A stretch of DNA of 64,000 nucleotides, from the NCBI RefSeq assembly GCF_009725165.1, contig NZ_WNZW01000010.1:96026-160025 (forward strand). Direction: 5' to 3'. Shown here in pieces: positions 54,734-64,000 of the stretch; the first letter of the stretch is position 1; every line of letters begins with the position of its first letter. A program made the position numbers and the translations under genes. Source of the DNA: Paenibacillus woosongensis (GTDB lineage: Bacteria > Bacillota > Bacilli > Paenibacillales > Paenibacillaceae). The notes below the pieces were generated by a model. The model had not been told where the DNA came from. It saw nothing but the letters and a program-made list of their open reading frames with translations, and did not search any database.

Positions 54734-54757
54734 CGTGCCGATGTGGGAGGAATGGGA

Positions 54758-55456
54758 TTGAAGCAAACGATATCGACCTGGCGACATGTGTTCAAAATAG
54801 ACCCCGACCGCAATTTGGATGATGCGGCCCTGGAGGCGATCTGCCTGTCCGGTACCGACGCCGTCATGATCGGAGGCTCAAGCGGCGTTACCTATGATAA
54901 TACGGTAGAGCTTCTATCGCGTGTCCGACAGTTCGAGGTTCCTTGCGTGCTGGAGGTATCCAGCCTGGAAGCGGTCGTTCCCGGCTTTGATTTATACATG
55001 ATTCCGATGGTGCTGAATACGAAGCACCCCGATTGGCTGATCGGTCATCATGCGCGAGCCGCCCATAAATATAGCTATTTGATCCCTTGGGAGCAGTTGA
55101 TTCCTGAGGGCTATATCATTTTGAACCCGGATTGCACCGCGGCAGCCGTCTCCGAGGCGAATGCAGCCCTGACGGAATCCGAGGCGGCGGCATATGCGGA
55201 AATCGCCGACAAACTGCTGCATCTGCCGATTGTTTATGTGGAATATAGCGGCATGTTCGGCAATCTGGATCTGGTCTCCGCCGTCCATCGCTCATTGAGC
55301 GGTTCGCAGCTGTTCTATGGCGGTGGGATCAAGGATGCCGGCACGGCGCGGCTGGCCGCTGGGGCCTGCGATACGATCGTGGTTGGCAATGCGCTGTACA
55401 GCGATCTGGAGCAGGCGCTGTTAACGGTGGCTGCGGTTAAGCCAAGACGAGTGTAG
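54758..55456 (+). CDS. pcrB: Heptaprenylglyceryl phosphate synthase (PcrB family)
   Basis: This 232-residue protein starts at TTG after GGGAGG; an upstream GTG-led frame lacks a site. The TIM-barrel motifs [25 protein letters not shown] and YGGGIKD, with the phosphate-binding Gly residues, match PcrB. In B. subtilis it joins heptaprenyl diphosphate to glycerol-1-phosphate. The order pcrB-pcrA-ligA is conserved in Bacillales. Confidence 0.93.
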   Translation: MKQTISTWRHVFKIDPDRNLDDAALEAICLSGTDAVMIGGSSGVTYDNTVELLSRVRQFEVPCVLEVSSLEAVVPGFDLYMIPMVLNTKHPDWLIGHHARAAHKYSYLIPWEQLIPEGYIILNPDCTAAAVSEANAALTESEAAAYAEIADKLLHLPIVYVEYSGMFGNLDLVSAVHRSLSGSQLFYGGGIKDAGTARLAAGACDTIVVGNALYSDLEQALLTVAAVKPRRV

Positions 55457-55508
55457 GCAGCTGTCTATATCTGCCCGGCGTTCTGAACTGAAGGAAAGGA
55501 GTATCTCT

Positions 55509-57827
55509 ATGCAACCTGTGAACATACAAGATGCGATAACAAAACTAAATCCCGAGCAGCGCAAAGCCGTGGTAACGACCGAGGGACCGCTGCTCATTAT
55601 GGCGGGGGCAGGCAGCGGTAAGACGCGGGTGCTTACGCATCGGATCGCTTATCTTATAGCTACGCGCAAAGCTCCGCCGTGGGCCATTCTGGCGATTACG
55701 TTTACCAACAAGGCGGCCCGGGAAATGCAGGAGCGCGTTTCTCAGCTGGTAGGACAAGAAGGCAAGGACATTTGGGTTTCGACCTTCCACTCGATGTGCG
55801 TTCGGATTTTGCGTCGGGATATTGAGCGGATTGGCTTTTCTTCGAGCTTCTCTATTCTCGATTCGACCGACCAGCTGTCCGTCATTCGCAATTGCATGAA
55901 GGATTTGAATATCGATACGAAGAAGTTTGAGCCAAAGGCTGTCCAAGCGATGATTAGCACCGCCAAGAACGAACTGATCACCCCTCAGCAGTATGAGCAG
56001 AAGATAGGGGACTACTTCGAGGGCATCGTGGCCAAAGTGTATACCATGTATCAGAAACGGCTGCGCCAGAACAATTCCCTGGATTTCGACGACCTGATCA
56101 TGAAGACGATCGAACTGTTCAAGGAAGTACCCGATGTGCTCGACTTCTATCAGAAGAAATTTTCCTATATTCATGTCGATGAATATCAGGATACGAACCG
56201 GGCCCAATATATGCTCTGCAAGCTGCTGGCCAACAAGCATCACCGCATCTGCGTCGTGGGTGACAGCGACCAGTCCATCTACCGCTGGCGTGGAGCAGAC
56301 ATTACTAACATTCTCAACTTCGAAGAGGATTATCCTGAGGCAACAACCATTTTCCTGGAGCAGAACTATCGCTCTACCTCGAATATCCTCAATGCGGCCA
56401 ATGCTGTCATTGCCTTGAATACGGGCCGCAAGCCCAAGAACCTGTGGACCGACAAAGGCGACGGCGACAAAATTAAAGTATATCGCGCAAGCTCCGAGCA
56501 CGACGAAGGCTACTTCGTCACCTCGGAAATTCATAATAGCATCAAAAGAGGCAGAAGCTATCGGGACCATGCTATTTTGTACCGGACAAACGCGCAGTCC
56601 CGGGTGATCGAGGAAACGCTGATCAAATCGGATATTCCTTATCAAATTGTCGGCGGGATCAAGTTCTACGACCGCAAAGAGATCAAGGACTTACTCGCTT
56701 ATTTGCGGCTGCTGTCCAATCCGGATGACGATATCAGCCTGACGCGAATTATCAATGTGCCCAAAAGGGGCATCGGCGATACAACCGTTGGCAAGCTGGC
56801 GGCTGCGGCTGCGGAGCGGGGAGTATCGATTTTCCGCCTGCTCTATACAGTGGACGACCTCGGATTTTCCGGACGGACGCGGAATGCGCTCGTCGAGTTC
56901 TATGACATGCTTGCTGCGCTGCATCAAATGGTCGAATATTTATCCGTGACCGAGCTGACGGAGAAGCTGCTGGAAATGACGCAGTACCGGCTGGAGCTGC
57001 AAAATGAGAATACGATCGAATCCCGCTCCCGGTTGGAGAATATCGATGAGTTCCTCTCCGTGACGATGGAGTTTGAGAAGAATAACGAAGACAAGACGCT
57101 TGTTGCCTTCCTGACCGATTTGGCGCTGATTTCCGATATCGATACGATGAACGATGAGGAGGAGGATCAGCCTGGAGACGCGGTTATCTTGATGACTATG
57201 CATAGCGCTAAGGGACTGGAGTTCCCTGTCGTCTTCATTATCGGCATGGAGGAAGGGGTCTTCCCGCACAGCCGTGCGTTTCAAGATAATGAAGAGCTGG
57301 AAGAGGAACGCCGTCTTGCTTATGTTGGCATAACGAGAGCGGAGGAGCGTTTGTTTCTCACCTGCGCGCAGATGCGCACGCTCTTTGGCCGGACAACGGC
57401 CAATGCTCCGTCCCGGTTCCTAGAGGAGATTCCAGAGGAGCTGAAGGAGGATACCGAAATGGCCCGCGACCGCTACCGGCGGGGCGCAGGGATTGGCGGG
57501 GCATACAGCGGCCGCGGATTCGGCGCAGGAGCAGGAAGCAACTTTGGCCACCGGTCTGCCGACCGGGGAGGGACACGAACGTCTGCGCCGACCTCGAGCG
57601 GCGTAACCGTGACCACCGGTGTTACCGGAGCCCAGACCGCGAAGAAGGCAGATTCTGCCGACTTCAATGCGGGCGATAAAGTGGCGCATGGCAAGTGGGG
57701 CATCGGGACGATCGTAGCGGTTAAAGGCACAGGGAATGATATGGAACTGCAAATTGCATTCCCTGCGCCGACTGGAGTGAAGCGGCTGCTTGCAGGCTTC
57801 GCACCGATCACGAAAGTGGAAGAGTAA
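55509..57827 (+). CDS. pcrA: ATP-dependent DNA helicase PcrA
   Basis: This 772-residue UvrD/Rep-type helicase has Walker [10 protein letters not shown], motif II with DEYQDTN, the motif VI-type [13 protein letters not shown] and the C-terminal Tudor-like domain ([18 protein letters not shown]) that binds RNA polymerase. It functions in repair and in clearing replication blocks. The Gly/Arg/Ala-rich stretch about 655-705 is a flexible linker. It is 25 bases before ligA. Confidence 0.98.
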   Translation: MQPVNIQDAITKLNPEQRKAVVTTEGPLLIMAGAGSGKTRVLTHRIAYLIATRKAPPWAILAITFTNKAAREMQERVSQLVGQEGKDIWVSTFHSMCVRILRRDIERIGFSSSFSILDSTDQLSVIRNCMKDLNIDTKKFEPKAVQAMISTAKNELITPQQYEQKIGDYFEGIVAKVYTMYQKRLRQNNSLDFDDLIMKTIELFKEVPDVLDFYQKKFSYIHVDEYQDTNRAQYMLCKLLANKHHRICVVGDSDQSIYRWRGADITNILNFEEDYPEATTIFLEQNYRSTSNILNAANAVIALNTGRKPKNLWTDKGDGDKIKVYRASSEHDEGYFVTSEIHNSIKRGRSYRDHAILYRTNAQSRVIEETLIKSDIPYQIVGGIKFYDRKEIKDLLAYLRLLSNPDDDISLTRIINVPKRGIGDTTVGKLAAAAAERGVSIFRLLYTVDDLGFSGRTRNALVEFYDMLAALHQMVEYLSVTELTEKLLEMTQYRLELQNENTIESRSRLENIDEFLSVTMEFEKNNEDKTLVAFLTDLALISDIDTMNDEEEDQPGDAVILMTMHSAKGLEFPVVFIIGMEEGVFPHSRAFQDNEELEEERRLAYVGITRAEERLFLTCAQMRTLFGRTTANAPSRFLEEIPEELKEDTEMARDRYRRGAGIGGAYSGRGFGAGAGSNFGHRSADRGGTRTSAPTSSGVTVTTGVTGAQTAKKADSADFNAGDKVAHGKWGIGTIVAVKGTGNDMELQIAFPAPTGVKRLLAGFAPITKVEE

Positions 57828-57837
57828 TCATATTTAG

Positions 57838-59862
<2,025 letters not shown>

Positions 59863-59902
59863 AACGCAGGACATCATGCTGGATTGAATTAAGAAAGTGG
59901 GA

Positions 59903-59942
59903 ATATCCCTCAGCAAGCAGCCGCTTGCTGGGGGTATTTTTT
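59903..59942 (+). terminator. Terminator after ligA
   Basis: ATATCCCTCAGCAAGC pairs with GCTTGCTGGGGGTAT, followed by TTTTTT. Confidence 0.88.
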
Positions 59943-60072
59943 ATATTTAAATATAGGCTCTAGCAGGCTTTATAAATTTTTCTCATATAAAAAGCTTCCA
60001 AAATGTAACCATGTTGCCATCAAATACGTTTATAATGGTGAACTAGAGAAAATACAAATTTTGGAGGTAAAA

Positions 60073-61569
60073 ATGTCTATTAAAGGAATGAAGAAGGCGC
60101 TGTTCTTGATCATGTGCCTCGTGCTTGTGGCGGGATGTACTAGCAATCCCGGTTCCAAAGAGCCCGAGCAGCAAAGCTTGAGAGTAATGTTCTGGGATGA
60201 AAACTACTTTTTCCAACAATACGGCGATTTATTTACTATGCAGCACCCTAATATTGAGATCGAAGTTGTAAGCACTAATAATATCTATAGAGATATGGGT
60301 CCGGATGGGGATTATGATAAGGCTTTTAAGGATTTTATCGATAAGGAACAACCGGACGTGCTTATGGTAAGCATTGATCAGATGGAGACTTATATTTCCG
60401 AAGGCAAAATTCGTGAGCTAGATACTTTGATTGAGCGGGACAAATACAGTATCGATACGATTTACCCCGCATTGATCGAGCTTCTGAAGGAACGCGGGGA
60501 TAATAAGATTTACGGTCTGACCCCGAATTTCTACGGTTCGGCGATTTTGTATAACGCGGATTTGTTTGCCAAGCATGGTGTGGAATTGCCGCGCGACGGC
60601 ATGAGCTGGTACGACATTATTGAGTTGGCCAAGCAGTTTCCTACCGAGGGCGATGAGAAGACTCGAATATATGGCTTCGACAATAACTGGGGAATCAATA
60701 TGACGCAGCTTGCCTCGATGATTTCCTCGTCTGAAGGAATTGAACAGATCGATACGAATTCCATGAAGCTTACGTTGAATACCGAATCGTGGAAAAAAAT
60801 CTATCAGACCTCTCTTGATGCCATGAAATCCAATGTGTTTTATAATCCTGGAGAAGATGGCTTCAGAGGCGGTTCGATGGAGGAGTACTATCAAAGTCAG
60901 CCGTTTGTAATGGGAAGAGCCGCAATGACGACCGGCGACACGTATGTGCTTCGCAATTTGAAGGAAGCTGCGGATGCCTTGAAGGATTACAAGCCTTTTG
61001 AAATCGGCATCGTGGCAGGACCGGCATCATCTACTGACCCGGATAAATCCAGAAACATCGGCATAAGCGAAGTATTTGCCATTTCGGCAAATTCTCCGAA
61101 TGCGGATGCTGCTTGGGAATTCATCAAATTCGTTAATGGTGACCAGTTCGCCAAGATTAAGTCGAGAAGCCTGAACAATGGATTGTTGTCCCGGATGGGA
61201 TATACCGACGAATATAACGGCATCAGTCTTGAGGCTTATTATAAATTGAAGCCGCTGCCGACGGATTACTCGGGAATGAGAAAAATCCCTAACGGATTTT
61301 ATGAGAAATTCCAGCCTCTGCTTGATACGGAGCTGAAGGCCGTTGAAGATAACACCAAATCCTTGGATGAAGCTTTGGCTAAGATTGAGGCCGAAGGCCA
61401 AGTCGCTTTGGATCAAGCGCTGAAGGAACAGGAAGAGAAGAAGAAAGAAGAGGAAGCCCAAGGCGGCTCCAGTGAAGGGTCTGCTGATGATTCCGCGGGA
61501 ACCGCAGACTCCAGCGAAGGCTCTGACGGAGCGGAAGGCTCAGCGGAAAACAGCGCGAACGAAGGCTAA
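60073..61569 (+). CDS. Extracellular solute-binding lipoprotein (family 1)
   Basis: This 498-residue protein starts after TTGGAGG. It has a lipoprotein signal (LVLVAGC, Cys about 22), then a periplasmic-binding-like domain of the sugar-binding family 1 (RVMFWDENYFFQQYGDLF, ILYNADLFAKHGVELP, AAWEFIKFVNGDQFAK). The C-terminus is a low-complexity Glu/Ser/Ala tail. No permease or ATPase genes are next to it, so it is an orphan here. A decayed relative lies at 63066. Confidence 0.9.
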   Translation: MSIKGMKKALFLIMCLVLVAGCTSNPGSKEPEQQSLRVMFWDENYFFQQYGDLFTMQHPNIEIEVVSTNNIYRDMGPDGDYDKAFKDFIDKEQPDVLMVSIDQMETYISEGKIRELDTLIERDKYSIDTIYPALIELLKERGDNKIYGLTPNFYGSAILYNADLFAKHGVELPRDGMSWYDIIELAKQFPTEGDEKTRIYGFDNNWGINMTQLASMISSSEGIEQIDTNSMKLTLNTESWKKIYQTSLDAMKSNVFYNPGEDGFRGGSMEEYYQSQPFVMGRAAMTTGDTYVLRNLKEAADALKDYKPFEIGIVAGPASSTDPDKSRNIGISEVFAISANSPNADAAWEFIKFVNGDQFAKIKSRSLNNGLLSRMGYTDEYNGISLEAYYKLKPLPTDYSGMRKIPNGFYEKFQPLLDTELKAVEDNTKSLDEALAKIEAEGQVALDQALKEQEEKKKEEEAQGGSSEGSADDSAGTADSSEGSDGAEGSAENSANEG

Positions 61570-61587
61570 CCCGAAGACTCTGACTCG

Positions 61588-61610
61588 AATAGGGAATTCC
61601 CTTATTTTTT
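61588..61610 (+). terminator. Weak terminator after solute-binding gene
   Basis: AATAGGGAATTCCCTTATT followed by TTTT. The hairpin is short with little loop. Confidence 0.45.
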
Positions 61611-61781
61611 AAACTCTTCGAGTGCTCTATAATTAACACAATCGAGAAGAGCGAGCAGGATTCGGTGTAAGGCGAACTATCCTAGAGCTCCCGCAGATTG
61701 GGAGAGAATGAGGCTGTCACAATGAATGCTGACGGAATGATCTGGTGAACCGGGCCGCTATGGAAGAACGGATGGGTGTAT

Positions 61782-62951
61782 ATGAAACGACTATTGTACG
61801 GCATCGTTATGCTTTGCTTTATGGACTTGTTTATACAGCTGCCTGTCATGGGACCGTTCGCCAAGAGCCTTGGCGCCGGGTCATTCATTATTGGTCTTGC
61901 CGTCGGATTGTATTCGCTGACCAATATGTTCGGAAATATTGCGGCAGGCTACTGGATTGACCGCTACGGAGCACGAAATATTTTACTGCTGGGATTTGTT
62001 CTGACGGCTGTCGTTATGATGCTATATCCTCTAGTTAGTCAGCCCTGGCATTTGATCATCGTACGTTTTGTTCATGGTTTGACTGGTGGACTCTTAGTGC
62101 CCAGCGCCTTTACTTTAATCTCGCATTTTGCTTCGACTCAGCAGCCGGGTAGAGCGATGGCTCTCTCCGGTGCGGCTGTCGGAGCGGCGGCGATTGTAGG
62201 CCCGGCTGTAGCCGGGATCACGAAGGCTAAGCTGGGCCTTCCTCCTTTATTTTGGGGGACGGCCACGCTGCTGATGCTTGGCGGTTTATTGGTGGGGGTG
62301 ACGATCCCGGCGTCACAAGCGAAACGGATTACCCGGAGGCTTCAGCTCTCTCGTTCGGTGGAAGGGCTCGGGGCTATGCTTCGCAAGGGGCCGGTGCTGC
62401 AATCTTATATTGGAGCATTTTCGCTTATGTTTGCGATGGGGGCTTTAACCTATGCCTTGCCTCTGAAAGCGGATGAGCTTGGCTTCCCGGCACAAGCCTC
62501 AGGGCTGATGCTAAGCACGTTTGGCATAGTTGCGATCGTTGTATTCGTTATGCCAAGTAATCGCTGGTTTGATCGACTGTCTTCGCTCCTGCTGATGTTT
62601 TCTGGCGGGACAGTCATCATGCTGGCGCTGCTGCTGCTATCATTTTTTCATCAGCAGGCAGCCATGTTTGCTGTCATGGCTTTCTATGGGCTTGGATTTT
62701 CCTTGCTATTTCCGTCTTTGAATTCTTTACTAGTTAAGAATGTTAGCGAGGAATTCAAGGGAAGAGCATTCGGCTTGTTTTACGCGTTCTTCTCGCTTGG
62801 CGTCGTAGCAGGTTCCTCGGGAATAGGGGCTCTGACAGCGGATTATGATATTGCTCTGCGTATTGCGTCAGGATTCATATTGTTGGCAGGTAGTGTGGTT
62901 GCGCTGTTGAAATATGCGGAGTTCAAGGGAAAAGAGAGAAAAACTGCTTAA
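61782..62951 (+). CDS. MFS transporter
   Basis: This 389-residue protein has about 12 hydrophobic helices. It has the loop 2-3 signature WIDRYGARNILLLG, the YGLGFSLLFPSLNSLL region, and a second-half loop NVSEEFKGRAFGLFYAFFSLG. It probably exports small molecules or drugs; the substrate is not visible. The ATG at 61782 follows GGATGGGTG; a GTG two codons upstream is possible. It is followed by a clear terminator. Confidence 0.9.
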   Translation: MKRLLYGIVMLCFMDLFIQLPVMGPFAKSLGAGSFIIGLAVGLYSLTNMFGNIAAGYWIDRYGARNILLLGFVLTAVVMMLYPLVSQPWHLIIVRFVHGLTGGLLVPSAFTLISHFASTQQPGRAMALSGAAVGAAAIVGPAVAGITKAKLGLPPLFWGTATLLMLGGLLVGVTIPASQAKRITRRLQLSRSVEGLGAMLRKGPVLQSYIGAFSLMFAMGALTYALPLKADELGFPAQASGLMLSTFGIVAIVVFVMPSNRWFDRLSSLLLMFSGGTVIMLALLLLSFFHQQAAMFAVMAFYGLGFSLLFPSLNSLLVKNVSEEFKGRAFGLFYAFFSLGVVAGSSGIGALTADYDIALRIASGFILLAGSVVALLKYAEFKGKERKTA

Positions 62952-62986
62952 ATCAATGGATATTTGAATTTCATAAATCACATCTG

Positions 62987-63020
62987 GTTAATCCTCTTGA
63001 AGTTAGGATTAGCCTTTTTT
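62987..63020 (+). terminator. Terminator after MFS gene
   Basis: GG-TTAATCCT pairs with AGGATTAG-CC, followed by TTTTTT. Confidence 0.82.
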
Positions 63021-63065
63021 ATTTGTCATATTAAACTAATCTAATCGTAGTACTGAGAGGTTGTC

Positions 63066-63606
63066 ATGTATAGAAAAATCCATCGGAATAGCATACAGAT
63101 TGTTAGCAAATGGTTTATCCCTATATTCTTACTCTCGCTGCTGCTAGTCTCCGCTTGTGGAAAAGAGCAAGGAAACCCGGATACTAACCAGAAGACAGCG
63201 ATAAAGGTCATGTATTGGGATGAGACTTCGTATTTTAACAGTTTCGGCGATTTGTTTGCGATGAAGTATCCCCATATTGAGGTTGAGGTTGTGAGCACCT
63301 GGGAGCTTCAAAAAGGTGGGGATTCGAAGCAAGCGCTAGAGAAATTTATCGAGAGGGCTGCAGAATGAGCAGACTAGGAAACTGACCATCAACACGCCCT
63401 CATGGAGAAATATCTACCAACTCGCATTGGAGGGCTGGGCGTCGGGCACTATTTATAGTGAGGGGGACTTCCGTTCTCTAGGGGATGGGTTGATGGAGGA
63501 CTATTATAGAAGGCAGCTTTTCTTAATGGGACGAATGGCGATGGTCGTCTCGTAAAGTGCAGGCTGCGGATTTATTTACCAGCCTAAAATACGAAAATAA
63601 ATATTG
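63066..63606 (+). pseudogene. Decayed paralogue of the solute-binding lipoprotein
   Basis: The first part (63066-63366) has a lipobox (LLLVSAC) and IKVMYWDETSYFNSFGDLF, close to RVMFWDENYFFQQYGDLF of the intact gene. From about 63364 the frame shifts and matches a later region: LTINTPSWRNIYQLALEGW and MEDYYRRQLFLMGRMAMVVS versus LTLNTESWKKIYQT and MEEYYQSQPFVMGRAAM. So roughly 130 residues were deleted out of frame. After a TAA a further bit (VQAADLFTSLKY) continues the match, and then it is lost. It lies directly before the rRNA promoter. Confidence 0.8.
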
Positions 63607-63679
63607 CAATATGTCCTTGGACGTGATAAATTATTACTTGTCGCTCGAAACGAGCTAAATAAATTAGCGTCGAATACAG

Positions 63680-63708
63680 TTGACAACAGCGTGATGGTTT
63701 GATATAAT
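63680..63708 (+). promoter_or_regulatory. rRNA operon promoter
   Basis: Perfect TTGACA, 17 bases, TATAAT, about 230 bases before the 16S start. Strong consensus and position fit an rrn P promoter. Confidence 0.88.
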
Positions 63709-63759
63709 ATTTAATTGTTCGACAAAATTTGATTTAGAATCAATGATGGAGAACAGAAG

Positions 63760-63936
63760 GCAAGTTCTTTGAAAACTGAACAAATGGAACTCGTTATTTT
63801 TTAGATTCAATAATGAATCGTCAGATTCAAAATGAGCAAGTCAAACACCTTAGCTGAAAGAGATTTTACCTTCGGTAAAACTTCCTTTCACCTGGGATGA
63901 AAGATCCCGTCCATTGGATAAGTGATGCTTTCATCC
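63760..63936 (+). promoter_or_regulatory. rRNA leader with boxA-like element and hairpins
   Basis: TTCTTTGAAAACTGAACA (63765-63782) resembles the boxA-type leader seen before Firmicute 16S genes. TTTTACC-TTC-GGTAAAA near 63865 forms a tight hairpin. GGATGAAAG (63896 area) pairs with CTTTCATCC just before 16S and is probably a processing stem. No tRNA is seen in the leader. Confidence 0.65.
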
Positions 63937-64000
63937 TTTATTGGAGAGTTTGATCCTGGCTCAGGACGAACGCTGGCGGCGTGCCTAATACATGCAAGTC
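63937..64000 (+). rRNA. 16S ribosomal RNA, 5' end only
   Basis: TTTATTGGAGAGTTTGATCC followed by TGGCTCAG and GACGAACGCTGGCGGCGTGC is the standard Firmicute 16S start. The remaining about 1.5 kb lie outside the window. Confidence 0.97.

Noticed and set aside
55545..56645. 366-codon open frame antisense to pcrA
   Set aside because: A shadow of a strongly conserved gene; no start signal and no recognisable domain.

Overview
The window reads as a chromosomal segment of a Gram-positive, endospore-former-like Firmicute, most likely a Paenibacillus. The support is: strong purine-rich ribosome binding sites with many TTG and GTG starts, an SLH-domain surface protein, the Bacillales gene order ftsE-ftsX-ctpB-minJ-uvrB-uvrA, the pcrB-pcrA-ligA operon, and a Firmicute-type rRNA leader and 16S 5' end at the right edge. 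The species cannot be fixed from the sequence alone.

Layout. 0-1 kb: part of an MFS transporter. 1.2-9.7 kb: cell-envelope genes (vanW-like, ftsE, ftsX, a LytM peptidase, ctpB, minJ). 10.6-12.3 kb: motA-motB on the minus strand. 12.6-17.5 kb: uvrB-uvrA. 17.8-27.5 kb: a small membrane protein, a family 5 glycoside hydrolase broken by one amber codon, a regulator-plus-exported-peptide pair that looks like a quorum-sensing cassette, a U32 (RlhA-like) protein, an unrecognised 212-residue protein and insertion-sequence debris. 27.5-48 kb: a large, mostly AT-rich surface-polysaccharide locus. 48.3-54.6 kb: an SLH protein, a GT2, an initiating sugar-phosphate transferase and a GDPD-like protein. 54.7-59.9 kb: pcrB-pcrA-ligA. 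60-63.6 kb: a solute-binding lipoprotein, an MFS transporter and a decayed paralogue of the lipoprotein. 63.68 kb to the end: rRNA promoter, leader and the first 64 bases of 16S rRNA.

How the genes work together. The 31-54 kb genes form a fairly complete ABC-transporter-dependent glycan pathway: precursor supply (galU, rfbA/C/B/D for dTDP-L-rhamnose), an initiating transferase (WbaP/WcaJ type), several glycosyltransferases, a methyltransferase/coiled-coil/glycosyltransferase protein that could cap and measure the chain, a Wzm-like permease fused to a GT-C transferase, a Wzt-like ATPase with a C-terminal sugar-binding domain, and an O-antigen-ligase-like protein. With the nearby SLH protein this resembles S-layer or surface glycan glycosylation loci known from Paenibacillus and Geobacillus; that role is inferred.

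The most interesting items beyond ordinary genes are: (1) an XRE-TPR regulator whose 3' end overlaps a 39-codon gene for a signal-peptide-bearing peptide; (2) palindromic intergenic elements of about 187 bp built from four copies of a 27-bp motif in plus-plus-minus-minus order, two copies of which show a matched sequence change in a pairing arm; (3) a series of degenerate short tandem arrays (7-, 8-, 10- and about 24-bp units) filling the longer intergenic regions; (4) the GT-C/permease fusion and the putative glycan ruler; and (5) terminator-like hairpins between likely promoters and the first genes of two DNA-repair operons.
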